A DNA stretch of 64,000 nt from NCBI GenBank assembly GCA_027442615.1, contig DAIBBI010000037.1, positions 1 to 64,000 on the forward strand. The letters are read 5' to 3'. This DNA comes from JAJZRV01 sp027442615 (GTDB lineage Bacteria; Pseudomonadota; Gammaproteobacteria; Burkholderiales; Ferrovaceae). Below are positions 51,871 to 61,889 of the stretch, piece after piece (within the stretch, counting starts at the first letter, position 1; each line of letters opens with the position of its first letter). Below the pieces are notes generated by a model that saw only the letters and a program-made list of their open reading frames with translations, made no database searches and was not told where the DNA came from. Both the position numbers and the translations under genes were made by a program.

Positions 51871-52464
51871 ATGTTTACAGGCATCGTGAGCGCGGTGGGC
51901 AGGATCGAGTCGGTGAAGCCGCTCGCCGAAGGCGTGCGTCTCGTCATTGACGCGGGGGCGCTGGATCTTGCGGATGTGGCCCTGGGCGACTCCATTGCCG
52001 TCAATGGCGTCTGCCTGACGGTGGTGGCCTGCCACGCGCCGCAGTTCGAGGTGGATGTTTCGGCAGCCACGCTCGAAGTCACCTGCGGCCTTGCCGAGGG
52101 TGGGTTCGTCAACCTGGAAAAGGCCCTGCGCCTGTCGGATCGCCTGGGCGGGCACCTCGTCAGTGGCCACGTGGACGGGGTGGGCGCCGTGATGGTCTTC
52201 GAGCCCCGCGGCGAGAGCTGGTTTCTGCGTGTCTGCGCCCCCGGTGACCTGCCGCGCTACATTGCGCGCAAGGGCTCCATCACGGTCAACGGGGTCAGCC
52301 TGACCGTCAATGCGGTGGAGGGCGACGTGTTCGACGTCAACATCATTCCGCACACGCGAGCCGTCACCACTTTTGCCCAGCTTGGGGCGGGCGACCCGGT
52401 CAACCTCGAGGTGGACCTCCTGGCGCGTTACGCGGAACGCGCAAGAGCGTGGGGCGGAGACTGA
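51871..52464 (+). CDS. ribE: Riboflavin synthase alpha subunit
   Basis: The 197-residue enzyme dismutates two 6,7-dimethyl-8-ribityllumazine to riboflavin. It contains the two homologous lumazine-binding barrels: MFTGIV at the start, VNGVCLTV in the first and VNGVSLTV in the second. It sits between ribD and ribBA, so substrate supply and use are encoded together. Confidence 0.95.
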   Translation: MFTGIVSAVGRIESVKPLAEGVRLVIDAGALDLADVALGDSIAVNGVCLTVVACHAPQFEVDVSAATLEVTCGLAEGGFVNLEKALRLSDRLGGHLVSGHVDGVGAVMVFEPRGESWFLRVCAPGDLPRYIARKGSITVNGVSLTVNAVEGDVFDVNIIPHTRAVTTFAQLGAGDPVNLEVDLLARYAERARAWGGD

Positions 52465-52512
52465 TTTCCTGTAGAATGGCGCTTTGATTTTTGCGCTCTT
52501 TAGGTTGCAAAC

Positions 52513-53640
52513 ATGGCCACCCCCTCCGCACGCTCGCTCGCCGAAGGCATTTCCTCCACCGAGGCCATCGTTGCCGACCTCAAGGCCGGCAGGATGGTGG
52601 TGCTGGTGGACGATGAAGACCGCGAGAACGAAGGCGATCTCGTGTTGGCTGCCGAGCACGTCAATGCCGAAGCCATCAACTTCATGGCCCGTTTTGGGCG
52701 CGGGCTGATTTGCCTCACTCTCACCGAAGCCCGCTGCCGTCAGCTTAACCTGCCGCTGATGGTGTCGGACAACCGCTCGCCCCTGACCACCAATTTCACC
52801 GTTTCCATCGAAGCGGCCCACGGCGTCACCACGGGCATTTCGGCTGCGGACCGGGCGCGCACCATCGAGGCTGCGGTGGCCCGTTTTGCGCGGCCCGAAG
52901 ATCTGGTGCAACCGGGCCACATTTTTCCGCTGATGGCGCGCCGCGGCGGCGTGCTGATCCGCGCCGGGCATACCGAGGCCGGTTGCGACCTGGCCCATCT
53001 GGCAGGGCTCGAGCCCGCCGCCGTGATTTGCGAAATCCTCAAGGACAACGGTGAGATGGCCCGCCTGCCCGACCTCAAGGTCTTTGCCCAGGAACACGGT
53101 TTGAAGCTGGGCACCATCGCCGACCTCATCCACTATCGCAGCCAGAACGAAAGACTCATCGAGCGCGCTGCCACGCGCCAGCTCACCACACCCTTTGGCG
53201 AGTTCCAGGTGGTGGCGTATTTCGACGCGGTGGCCAACCGCACCCACCTTGCCTTGGTGTACGGGCAGATCGACCCTGGCCGGGAAACCCTGGTGCGGGT
53301 GCACGAGCCTTTCTCGGTGGTGGATATTTTTGACGATGGGGCGGGGCGGCATTCCTTCCGCATCCAGACGGCACTGAAAAAAATCGCTGCCGCAGGCTCC
53401 GGCGTACTGGTGCTGTTGCATGGCGCCGAAACGGCGCAGGACCTCATTGCCTGGGCGGATGCCTCGATTGACGAACACCCTCCCGAACGCAAATGGGATC
53501 CCCGGCTGTACGGTGTGGGGGCCCAGATCCTGCACGACGTCGGGGTGGGGAAAATGAAAATTTTATCGCGCCTGCGCAAGATACCCAGCATGGCGGGCTT
53601 TGGACTGGAGGTTACTGGTTATGTCACACCCGACGAGTAG
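52513..53640 (+). CDS. ribBA: RibBA-type DHBP synthase with degenerate GTP cyclohydrolase II domain
   Basis: The N-terminal half (about 1-205) is a complete 3,4-dihydroxy-2-butanone-4-phosphate synthase with DDEDRENEGD and RAGHTEAGCDL. The C-terminal half resembles GTP cyclohydrolase II but lacks the zinc cysteines: where active enzymes have CLTGDVFGSLRCDC the sequence reads FSVVDIFDDGAGRHSF. It should therefore make only the 4-carbon precursor, and a separate ribA is needed for GTP opening. This fused, half-degenerate form occurs in many proteobacteria. A 48-base gap with a weak TAGAAT precedes it. Confidence 0.93.
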   Translation: MATPSARSLAEGISSTEAIVADLKAGRMVVLVDDEDRENEGDLVLAAEHVNAEAINFMARFGRGLICLTLTEARCRQLNLPLMVSDNRSPLTTNFTVSIEAAHGVTTGISAADRARTIEAAVARFARPEDLVQPGHIFPLMARRGGVLIRAGHTEAGCDLAHLAGLEPAAVICEILKDNGEMARLPDLKVFAQEHGLKLGTIADLIHYRSQNERLIERAATRQLTTPFGEFQVVAYFDAVANRTHLALVYGQIDPGRETLVRVHEPFSVVDIFDDGAGRHSFRIQTALKKIAAAGSGVLVLLHGAETAQDLIAWADASIDEHPPERKWDPRLYGVGAQILHDVGVGKMKILSRLRKIPSMAGFGLEVTGYVTPDE

Positions 53641-54115
53641 AAACTGGGATACCGGCATGGCCGATATTTCCAGTGACGGCAAGGGGCTCAGGATTGCCAT
53701 TGCCCTGGCGCGTTTCAACGAAGCCATCGGTGAACAGCTGTTGGCGGCCACCGGCAAGATGCTGATGGCGCGCGGAGTGGAAGAGGCCCACATGCCCGTG
53801 ATCCGCGTGCCCGGAGCGCTGGAGTTGCCCCTGGCGTTGCAGGCCCTGGCCCTGACCGGACAGTTTGATGCCCTCATTGCCCTGGGTTGCGTGGTGCGTG
53901 GCGACACTTATCACTTCGAGGTGGTCTCCAACGAATCTGCGGCCGGCATCGCCGCCGTCCAACTCGCCACCGGCGTGCCCCTCGCCAACGGCGTGCTGAC
54001 CACGGAAAACGATGCACAGGCCTTTGCGCGTGCCCAGAGCAAGGGGCAGGATTGCGCCCTGGCGGCCATCGAGATGGCCCGCCTGCTGCGCGAAATCAAG
54101 AGCGGGGTGCTGTGA
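53621..54115 (+). CDS. ribH: Lumazine synthase
   Basis: RibH condenses the DHBP and pyrimidine precursors to lumazine, forming icosahedral or smaller shells. The protein has the family motifs LRIAIALARFNE, PGALELPL and RGDTYHFEVVSNES (catalytic histidine). The ATG at 53621, which overlaps ribBA by 20 bases, has GGAGG 9 bases upstream (164 residues); an ATG at 53657 gives a more compact 152-residue protein. The choice is uncertain. Its stop overlaps nusB as GTGA. Confidence 0.94.
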   Translation: MSHPTSRNWDTGMADISSDGKGLRIAIALARFNEAIGEQLLAATGKMLMARGVEEAHMPVIRVPGALELPLALQALALTGQFDALIALGCVVRGDTYHFEVVSNESAAGIAAVQLATGVPLANGVLTTENDAQAFARAQSKGQDCALAAIEMARLLREIKSGVL

Positions 54116-54552
54116 AGTCCGCGCGTCGCCGTGCCCGCGAAGGACTGGTCCAGGGGCTGTACCAGTGGCAGCTGACGGGACATGAAGCCTCGGCCATCCA
54201 GGGACACATCGTGACCCAGGAACATTTTGCGCGGGCGGACCAGGCCTATTTTGCCAGGCTCCTGCCCGCCGTGATCGCCGAATCGGCAGCCCTGGACGAG
54301 AGCCTGCGCCCCTTCCTGGACCGCGACCCCGGAGCCGTAAGCCCCATCGAGCGCGCCATCCTGTGGATTGCCGCGTACGAGCTGCGGCATCATCCCGAAA
54401 CACCCTTTCGCGTCATCATCAATGAGGCCGTCGAGCTGGCCAAGCTGTTTGGCGGTACCGACGGGCATAAATACGTCAACGGTGTCCTCGACCACCTGGC
54501 CGCCCAGGAGCGCCCCGAGGAGATCGCTGCGCGCGCGCGCAGCAGGGGCTAG
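54112..54552 (+). CDS. nusB: NusB transcription antitermination factor
   Basis: The 146-residue all-helical protein (ARRRAREGLVQGLYQW, SPIERAILWIAAYEL, VIINEAVELAKLFGG) binds boxA RNA with S10 in rRNA antitermination. The start is a GTG that overlaps the ribH stop. The ribH-nusB-thiL order is widely conserved. Confidence 0.95.
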   Translation: MKSARRRAREGLVQGLYQWQLTGHEASAIQGHIVTQEHFARADQAYFARLLPAVIAESAALDESLRPFLDRDPGAVSPIERAILWIAAYELRHHPETPFRVIINEAVELAKLFGGTDGHKYVNGVLDHLAAQERPEEIAARARSRG

Positions 54553-54553
54553 C

Positions 54554-55519
54554 ATGCCCGGCGAATTCGACCTCATCCGCCACTATTTCGCGACACCCAC
54601 GCCGCGCACGGTGCTGGGGGTGGGGGACGATTGTGCTCTGATGGCATGCACGCCGGGACAGGAACTTGCCGTATCCACCGACATGCTGGTGGAAGGCCGC
54701 CATTTCTTGAAGGGGACAGACCCCCGCCGCCTGGGGCATAAGTCGGCCGCCGTCAACCTGTCGGACATCGCTGCCATGGGGGCCACGCCGCGTTGGGCCA
54801 CCCTCGGGCTCGCACTGCCCCAGCCCGATGGGCATTGGGTGGGTGAATTTTCCGCCGGGTTTCATGGCCTGCTTGCAGCGCACGGCGTGGACTGGGTGGG
54901 GGGCGACACCACGGCGGGGCCCTTGACGATTTCCGTGACCATCCTGGGCGAAGTCCCGCCTCTGCAGGCCCTGCGTCGTTCGGGGGCGCAGGCCGGGGAC
55001 GACGTGTGGGTGTCGGGCACGCTGGGCGATGCTGCGCTGGGCCTGCAATGCCTGTTGGGTGGGGACGATGCGCTGGCTTCCGATGCGCGACAGTTCTGCC
55101 TCGACCGGCTTGAAACGCCCACGCCGCGGGTGGCGCTGGGGCAGGCCTTGCGTGGCCTCGCCCATGCCGCCATCGACGTTTCGGACGGGCTGCTGGCCGA
55201 TCTGGGGCATATCCTTGACGCCTCCGGGGTCGGGGCCTGCCTCGACTTCGAACGCCTGCCCCGCTCGGCGGCGATGCAACGACGCCTGGCTTCTCCGGAC
55301 GCATTCCCCCTGATGCTGTCCGGTGGCGACGATTACGAACTCTGCTTTACTGCGGCACCGGGGAGCGCCTCCCTCATTCAGCAGGCGGCGGCCCGGGCGG
55401 GCGTGGCAGTCACTGCGGTCGGTACCGTCACCACCACGCGCGAGCGCGTGCTGCGCGATGCCCATGGCACCCCCATGCCCTTTGCCTGGCAAGGTTTCGA
55501 TCACTTCAGGTCGCCATGA
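54554..55519 (+). CDS. thiL: Thiamine-monophosphate kinase
   Basis: ThiL phosphorylates thiamine phosphate to thiamine diphosphate. The 321-residue protein has VGDDCAL, NLSDIAAMGA, the DVSDGL motif and GGDDYEL, all typical. The ATG at 54554 follows the nusB stop by one base, and its end overlaps pgpA (ATGA). A GGGGACAGACCCC sequence at 54712-54724, identical to the REP-like half-site, encodes GTDP here, but ThiL proteins often have similar residues at this place. Confidence 0.94.
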   Translation: MPGEFDLIRHYFATPTPRTVLGVGDDCALMACTPGQELAVSTDMLVEGRHFLKGTDPRRLGHKSAAVNLSDIAAMGATPRWATLGLALPQPDGHWVGEFSAGFHGLLAAHGVDWVGGDTTAGPLTISVTILGEVPPLQALRRSGAQAGDDVWVSGTLGDAALGLQCLLGGDDALASDARQFCLDRLETPTPRVALGQALRGLAHAAIDVSDGLLADLGHILDASGVGACLDFERLPRSAAMQRRLASPDAFPLMLSGGDDYELCFTAAPGSASLIQQAAARAGVAVTAVGTVTTTRERVLRDAHGTPMPFAWQGFDHFRSP

Positions 55520-56001
55520 GCCCCATGCCCAATTCCGATTTCATGCGCGGCCACTGGACGCGCTGGGTGGCCCTGGGCTTCGGGACCGGGCTTTCCCCCA
55601 TCGCCCCCGGCACCGTGGGAACGCTGCTGGGGTTTCCCCTGTTCTGGCTGATCTCCTTCGGGCCCCTCTGGTTTCAGCTTGCCGTGCTGCTGGCCCTCTT
55701 TGCGCTGGGAGTGTGGGTATGCGAATGCACTGCTCCCGCACTGGGCGGCGGGGACCCAGGCGCCATCGTGTGGGACGAGGTGGTGGCCTTTGCCCTGGTG
55801 CTGATGGTGGCGCCCCATTCGCCGCTGGGTTATGTGGGCGCCTTTGCGGTGTTTCGCCTGTTTGACATCTGGAAGCCCTTTCCCATCAACTGGGTAGACC
55901 GGCACGTGCAGGGGGGCTTTGGCATCATGCTTGACGACCTCCTGGCGGCAGGCTATGCCATGCTGGCGGTGTGGCACCTGCGCGGGATGTTTCATGTGTG
56001 A
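55516..56001 (+). CDS. pgpA: Phosphatidylglycerophosphatase A
   Basis: PgpA dephosphorylates phosphatidylglycerophosphate at the inner membrane. The 161-residue protein has FGTGLSPIAPGTVGT at the N-terminus, several hydrophobic helices and the acidic DEVVAF motif. It overlaps thiL upstream and cinA downstream by 8 bases. Confidence 0.93.
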   Translation: MSPMPNSDFMRGHWTRWVALGFGTGLSPIAPGTVGTLLGFPLFWLISFGPLWFQLAVLLALFALGVWVCECTAPALGGGDPGAIVWDEVVAFALVLMVAPHSPLGYVGAFAVFRLFDIWKPFPINWVDRHVQGGFGIMLDDLLAAGYAMLAVWHLRGMFHV

Positions 56002-56482
56002 GTCGCTGCGCGCACTTGCGCAGCGCGCGGGCGAAGCCCTGCAGCGCCAGGGGCTCGTTCTCGTTACGGCCGAATCCTGCACCGGGGGCGGCATTGCCGC
56101 CGCCGTGACGGACGTCTCCGGCAGCTCCAGCTGGTTTGACCGGGGCTTCGTGGTATACAGCAACGACAGCAAGGTGGAGATGCTGGGGGTGGATGCCGGG
56201 CTGCTGCGCACCGAGGGTGCGGTCAGCGAGCCGGTGGTGCGGGCCATGGTTGCAGGGGCGCTGGCGCGCAGCCCGGCGCAGCTTGCGGTGGCAGTCAGCG
56301 GGATTGCGGGGCCGGGGGGAGGTTCACCCGAAAAACCCGTGGGGACGGTGTGCCTGGCCTGGCAGCGTCGTGGGCAGGCGCCCCAGGCAGAGACCATGCT
56401 GTTTCACGGCAACCGGGATGAAGTTCGGGCGGCCACGGTGCGCCGGGCCCTGGAAGGCGTGTTGCGGCTGTTGCACGCCTGA
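55994..56482 (+). CDS. pncC: CinA-type nicotinamide-nucleotide amidohydrolase (PncC)
   Basis: The 162-residue protein consists only of the C-terminal CinA domain, which deamidates nicotinamide mononucleotide in NAD recycling. AESCTGGGIAAAVTD and GIAGPGGGSPEKPVGTV are family signatures. The frame is open upstream, but the ATG at 55994 gives the normal domain start. It is next to recA, as in many bacteria, but the LexA-controlled promoter lies downstream of it. Confidence 0.92.
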   Translation: MCESLRALAQRAGEALQRQGLVLVTAESCTGGGIAAAVTDVSGSSSWFDRGFVVYSNDSKVEMLGVDAGLLRTEGAVSEPVVRAMVAGALARSPAQLAVAVSGIAGPGGGSPEKPVGTVCLAWQRRGQAPQAETMLFHGNRDEVRAATVRRALEGVLRLLHA

Positions 56483-56484
56483 TG

Positions 56485-56519
56485 TTGTAAATTTCCGGAT
56501 ACTGTATATAATTACAGTA
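56485..56519 (+). promoter_or_regulatory. recA promoter with LexA (SOS) box
   Basis: TACTGTATATAATTACAGTA (56500-56519) differs from the ideal Escherichia coli SOS box at only two central positions and keeps the palindromic CTGT and ACAG arms. It covers the -10 TATAAT (56507-56512) of a promoter whose -35 is TTGTAA (56485-56490, spacer 16). recA starts 96 bases further on. A LexA repressor should block this promoter until DNA damage. Confidence 0.9.
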
Positions 56520-56615
56520 CACGGTTCAAACAGGCCGGGTCCGTCACTGTTCTCCAACAGCAGCATTTCGGTGGCGCTATCATAATCCCGAATCGAATTT
56601 TGAAGGACGAACGTC

Positions 56616-57656
<1,041 letters not shown>

Positions 57657-57664
57657 GCGCATTG

Positions 57665-58102
57665 ATGGCCGGCATCGACCTGCGGTCACGCGCGCTTCAC
57701 CTGTTATCCCGCCGGGAGCACACCCGGCGGGAACTCTCCAAAAAACTGGCAGCCCATTGCGACGATGAAGGGGCGCTCGAGGCATTGCTCGATGCCCTGA
57801 CCGAAGAGGGCTTGTTGTCCGATGTCCGGGCGGCCGAAGCCATCCTGCGTTCGCGAACCGGGCGCCATGGGCTCCTCAAAATCCGCCAGGAATTCCAGCA
57901 GCGCGGTGTCCCTGCCGAAGTGGCAAGCCATGCGCTGGCGTCGGCCCGAGATGGCGAACTGGAATCGGCGCGTAGCGTCTGGCGAAAGAAATTTTCCCAA
58001 CTCCCCACCAATGCCGAGGAACGGGCCCGTCAGGGACGCTACCTGCATAACCGCGGCTTCTCCCTGCCCATCATCCAGCAGATTCTGCGCGACGACGATT
58101 GA
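57665..58102 (+). CDS. recX: RecX, RecA regulatory protein
   Basis: The 145-residue protein consists of three-helix repeats typical of RecX (RALHLLSRREHTRRELSKKL, LLSDVRAAEAILRSR, RYLHNRGFSLPIIQQIL). RecX caps RecA filaments. The ATG at 57665 is preferred to the TTG three bases upstream. It is co-directional with recA and probably SOS-induced with it. Confidence 0.92.
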   Translation: MAGIDLRSRALHLLSRREHTRRELSKKLAAHCDDEGALEALLDALTEEGLLSDVRAAEAILRSRTGRHGLLKIRQEFQQRGVPAEVASHALASARDGELESARSVWRKKFSQLPTNAEERARQGRYLHNRGFSLPIIQQILRDDD

Positions 58103-58190
58103 TGCGGCCTTTGGCGCCGCTTTTGGTAGAATTCACGGTTATTTCACACCACATGCAGCCCAGGCCGCGGCCGGGATTCGAGGGCGTTCC

Positions 58191-60785
58191 ATGAAATCTG
58201 CCGAAATTCGCGACAAGTTTCTTCAATACTTTGCCAGCCATGGCCATACCATCGTGCCCTCCAGCCCGCTGGTGCCGGGCAATGACCCCACCCTGCTGTT
58301 CACCAATTCCGGCATGGTGCAGTTCAAGGACGTGTTTCTGGGGAAGGACAAGCGCTCCTACACCCGCGCCACCAGCAGCCAGCGTAGCGTGCGCGCCGGG
58401 GGAAAGCATAATGACCTGGAAAACGTGGGTTATACCGCGCGCCATCACACCTTTTTCGAGATGCTGGGCAATTTCAGCTTCGGTGACTACTTCAAGCGCG
58501 ACGCCATCCGCTTTGCCTGGCAGTTTCTCACCGAGGAGCTTCGGCTCTCGCCGGACAAGCTGTGGGTTACGGTGTATCACGACGACAATGAAGCTGCCGA
58601 TATCTGGCTGAGGGAAATCGGCGTGTCACCCAAGCGTCTGACCCGCATCAGCACTGCGGACAACTTCTGGCAGATGGGCGATACCGGCCCCTGCGGACCC
58701 TGCAGCGAAATTTTTTATGACCACGGACCCGAAGTGGCCGGAGGGCCTCCGGGCACACCGGAAGCGGACGGCGATCGCTACATCGAAATCTGGAACCTGG
58801 TGTTCATGCAGTACAACCGCGATGAGGCAGGCAAGCTGCACCCCCTGCCCAAGCCTTCGGTGGATACCGGCATGGGGCTGGAGCGCATCTCGGCCATCAT
58901 GCAGCATGTGCACAGCAACTATGACATCGACCTGTTCCAGGCGCTCATCGCGGCCGCGGCGCGCTACACCGGCACCAGGGATCCATCCAGCAATTCCCTC
59001 AAGGTCATCGCTGACCATATCCGCGCCTGCGCCTTCCTTATTGTGGACGGCGTCATTCCCAGCAACGAAGGGCGCGGCTATGTGCTGCGCCGGATCATCC
59101 GGCGCGCCATCCGCCACGGTTACAAGCTGGGCCAGCAGCAGCCGTTCTTCCACAAGCTGGTGGCGGACCTGGCCATCGTGATGGGCGAGGCCTATCCCGA
59201 ACTCGTGGCGGCCCAGGAATCGGTGACGGGCGTGTTGCTCCAGGAGGAGGAGCGCTTTGCCGAAACGCTGGAAAACGGCATGGTGGTGCTGGAGGCGGCC
59301 CTGCATCAGGAAGACCGCATGCTCGATGGCGAGACCGTGTTTCGCCTGTACGACACCTACGGATTTCCCGTGGACCTGACCGCCGACATCGCGCGTGAAC
59401 GGGGCGTGGCAGTGGACCTGGCGGGTTTTGAGCGCGCCATGGAACAGCAGCGCGAAAGGGCACGCGCCGCTTCCAAATTCACGGCGCAGGGTGCGGTGGA
59501 ATACCGTGGCGAAGCCACCGAGTTTCTGGGGTACGAGTCGCTGCAGGTGGAAGGGCGCATCGTGGCGCTCTATCGCGACGGTGTCGCCGTGCCCTCACTG
59601 GAGGCGGGTGAATCGGGGGTGGTGGTGCTGGATCGCACGCCTTTCTACGCCGAATCCGGAGGGCAGGTGGGCGACCGTGGCGAACTCGCCACCTCTCACG
59701 GCACCTTTGCGGTGGAGGATACGCAAAAAATCCAGGCTGGCGTGTTTGGCCACCACGGGCAGGTCAGGACCGGTCGCATCAATGCGGGAGACATGGCGGA
59801 TGCGCACGTGGACACGCGCGCGCGTCAGCGTGCGGCATGGAACCATTCGGCCACCCATTTGCTGCACGCTGCGCTGCGCACCGTGCTGGGGCCGCATGTT
59901 GCCCAGAAGGGCTCGCTCGTGGATCCCTTCAGGACGCGCTTTGATTTTTCGCATGACAAGCCGGTCACCGAAGCAGAGCTGCGTACCATCGAGGAACTCG
60001 TCAATCAGGAAATCCGCCGCAACCATCCGGTGGAAGTGCGCATCATGAAATACGATGACGCCGTCAAGAAGGGCGCCATGGCGCTTTTTGGCGAAAAGTA
60101 CGGGGACGAAGTGCGGGTGGTGGGCATGGGTGATTTCTCCACCGAATTGTGCGGTGGCACGCATGTGCACCGCTCGGGCGACATCGGCCTGTTCCGCATC
60201 GTGGGCGAATCGGGGGTGGCCTCGGGCGTGCGTCGCATCGAGGCGGTGACGGGCGAGGGGGCGCTGGAATGGACCCATCGCGAACAGGACCGGCTGGCCG
60301 AAGTGGCCGAACGCTTGAAGGCCCAGCCCCAGGAAATCGTGGCCAAACTCTCCACCGTCCTTGACAACGTGCGGGCCCTGGAACGCGAGCTGGACCGCCT
60401 CAAGGCCAAAATGGCCGTGAGCGAAAGCGCCGATCTCATCCAGCAGGCCGTTCAGATCAGCCCTGAAGTGCAACTGCTATCCGTGCATGTTCCCGGGGCC
60501 GACGCCAAGGCCTTGCGTGAAACCCTGGACGCCTTGAAGGGCCGGCTGCTTTCTGCAGTGATCGTGCTGGGTTCGGATACCGAAGGCCGGGTCAGCCTGA
60601 TCGCGGGGGTGACGCCCAACCTGACCGCGCGCTTGAAGGCGGGCGAACTGGTCAACTTCGTGGCACAGCAGGTGGGCGGCAAGGGCGGCGGGCGCCCGGA
60701 CATGGCCCAGGCTGGCGGCACCGACCCGGCCAGGCTGGCGCAGGCGCTTGCGTCGGTCAGCGCCTGGGTGAAGGAGCGCTTGTAA
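58191..60785 (+). CDS. alaS: Alanyl-tRNA synthetase
   Basis: The 864-residue enzyme has the class II catalytic core (FLQYFASHGHTIVPSSPL), tRNA-recognition region, editing domain with zinc ligands HSATHLLHAAL and CGGTHV, and C-terminal oligomerisation domain ending in GGKGGGRPDMAQAGG. The frame extends far upstream through recX, but the ATG at 58191 gives the standard start. A gap of 88 bases to recX leaves room for a promoter; a clear one was not found. Confidence 0.96.
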   Translation: MKSAEIRDKFLQYFASHGHTIVPSSPLVPGNDPTLLFTNSGMVQFKDVFLGKDKRSYTRATSSQRSVRAGGKHNDLENVGYTARHHTFFEMLGNFSFGDYFKRDAIRFAWQFLTEELRLSPDKLWVTVYHDDNEAADIWLREIGVSPKRLTRISTADNFWQMGDTGPCGPCSEIFYDHGPEVAGGPPGTPEADGDRYIEIWNLVFMQYNRDEAGKLHPLPKPSVDTGMGLERISAIMQHVHSNYDIDLFQALIAAAARYTGTRDPSSNSLKVIADHIRACAFLIVDGVIPSNEGRGYVLRRIIRRAIRHGYKLGQQQPFFHKLVADLAIVMGEAYPELVAAQESVTGVLLQEEERFAETLENGMVVLEAALHQEDRMLDGETVFRLYDTYGFPVDLTADIARERGVAVDLAGFERAMEQQRERARAASKFTAQGAVEYRGEATEFLGYESLQVEGRIVALYRDGVAVPSLEAGESGVVVLDRTPFYAESGGQVGDRGELATSHGTFAVEDTQKIQAGVFGHHGQVRTGRINAGDMADAHVDTRARQRAAWNHSATHLLHAALRTVLGPHVAQKGSLVDPFRTRFDFSHDKPVTEAELRTIEELVNQEIRRNHPVEVRIMKYDDAVKKGAMALFGEKYGDEVRVVGMGDFSTELCGGTHVHRSGDIGLFRIVGESGVASGVRRIEAVTGEGALEWTHREQDRLAEVAERLKAQPQEIVAKLSTVLDNVRALERELDRLKAKMAVSESADLIQQAVQISPEVQLLSVHVPGADAKALRETLDALKGRLLSAVIVLGSDTEGRVSLIAGVTPNLTARLKAGELVNFVAQQVGGKGGGRPDMAQAGGTDPARLAQALASVSAWVKERL

Positions 60786-60788
60786 GGG

Positions 60789-60983
60789 TCAGGCGGAGAT
60801 GTCGGGGACGAGACTGGCCTGCAGTGCGGCGATCTGGTCCTTCAACTGAAGTTTTCGCTTTTTGAGGCGCTGCAGTTCGATCTGGTCGGGCTGGGCATTT
60901 CGGATCTTGCCGAGGATTTTTTCATCCAGGGTCCGGTGTTCGGTTTGCAGGCGGTTGATGCGGTCTCGAACGGATACTTCCAT
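60789..60983 (-). CDS. DUF465 (YdcH-like) small protein
   Basis: The 64-residue product is a charged coiled-coil (INRLQTEHRTLDEKI, LKKRKLQLKDQIAALQ) typical of the DUF465 family. Its function is unknown. It ends 4 bases from alaS (convergent) and lies downstream of panC on the same strand. Confidence 0.85.
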   Translation of the reverse strand: MEVSVRDRINRLQTEHRTLDEKILGKIRNAQPDQIELQRLKKRKLQLKDQIAALQASLVPDISA

Positions 60984-61008
60984 GGCTATACCTCCCCGCG
61001 GTTGTGTT

Positions 61009-61842
61009 TCAGGACAGATCCACTTCCAGGTTATCGATCAATCGGGTTTTGCCCAGGCGTGCGGCGGCCAGAACCACCAGCGCGTGCGCGTGGGCATCCG
61101 GCTCCAGCAGATCGGACTGGCGGCGGATGGCGACATAATCGGTTTTCCAGCCACGCGCGTTGAGCGCCAGCACGGCCTGGGATTCCAGGGTCGCAAAATC
61201 ACGGCGCCCGGCTTGCAGCGCCTCACGAATGGTGTTGATGTGGTGGTACAGGGCGATGGCCTCGACGCGCTCCAGCGGACTCAAGTACATATTGCGTGAA
61301 CTCAGTGCCAGCCCGTCCGGTGCACGCACCGTTTCTGCCGGAATGATTTCGATGGGCAAGGCCAGCTGCTTGACCATCTCACGCAACACCAGATACTGCT
61401 GATAATCTTTTTTGCCGAAGATGGCAATCTGGGGTTGCACCATGTTGAATAGCTTCAACACCACGGTGGCCACTCCCCGAAAATGCCCCGGCCGGAAGGC
61501 GCCCTCCAGGAGGTTCTGGATGCCGGAGGGGTCTACCGTATACTCCTGGGGTTCAGGATAGACCTCCTGCTCGTCCGGCGCAAATACTACGTTGCAGCCG
61601 GCCTGGGCGAGGCGCTCGCAGTCGGCAGCAAGGGTGCGCGGGTAGCGTTCGAAATCTTCGTGGGGACCAAACTGCAGGCGATTGACGAAAATGCTGGCCA
61701 CGAGGCAGGCCGCACGGGGCTTGGCCAGCTGGATCAGGTCGATGTGGCCGTCGTGCAGGTTACCCATGGTGGGGACGAGGGCCACCTGTCGTTCGTTATA
61801 CAACCGTGCGCGTAACTCGGCCACGGAGTGAATAACATCCAT
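61009..61842 (-). CDS. panC: Pantothenate synthetase
   Basis: PanC ligates pantoate and beta-alanine. The 277-residue protein shows VPTMGNLHDGHI, FVNRLQFGPHEDFERYPRT, FGKKDYQQ and SSRNMYLSP. GGGAG 5 bases before the ATG at 61842 sets the start; an in-frame TTG at 61854 is less likely. panB, which usually sits beside panC, is absent, and a deoxynucleoside kinase gene occupies that place. Confidence 0.94.
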   Translation of the reverse strand: MDVIHSVAELRARLYNERQVALVPTMGNLHDGHIDLIQLAKPRAACLVASIFVNRLQFGPHEDFERYPRTLAADCERLAQAGCNVVFAPDEQEVYPEPQEYTVDPSGIQNLLEGAFRPGHFRGVATVVLKLFNMVQPQIAIFGKKDYQQYLVLREMVKQLALPIEIIPAETVRAPDGLALSSRNMYLSPLERVEAIALYHHINTIREALQAGRRDFATLESQAVLALNARGWKTDYVAIRRQSDLLEPDAHAHALVVLAAARLGKTRLIDNLEVDLS

Positions 61843-61889
61843 GAATGCTCCCAAAGCTCAAAGTCGATAATGAGCGGATTGTCTCACGC

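Noticed and set aside
50290..52512. FMN riboswitch ahead of the rib genes
   Set aside because: The gaps are too short (3 to 48 bases) and the conserved RFN element was not seen.
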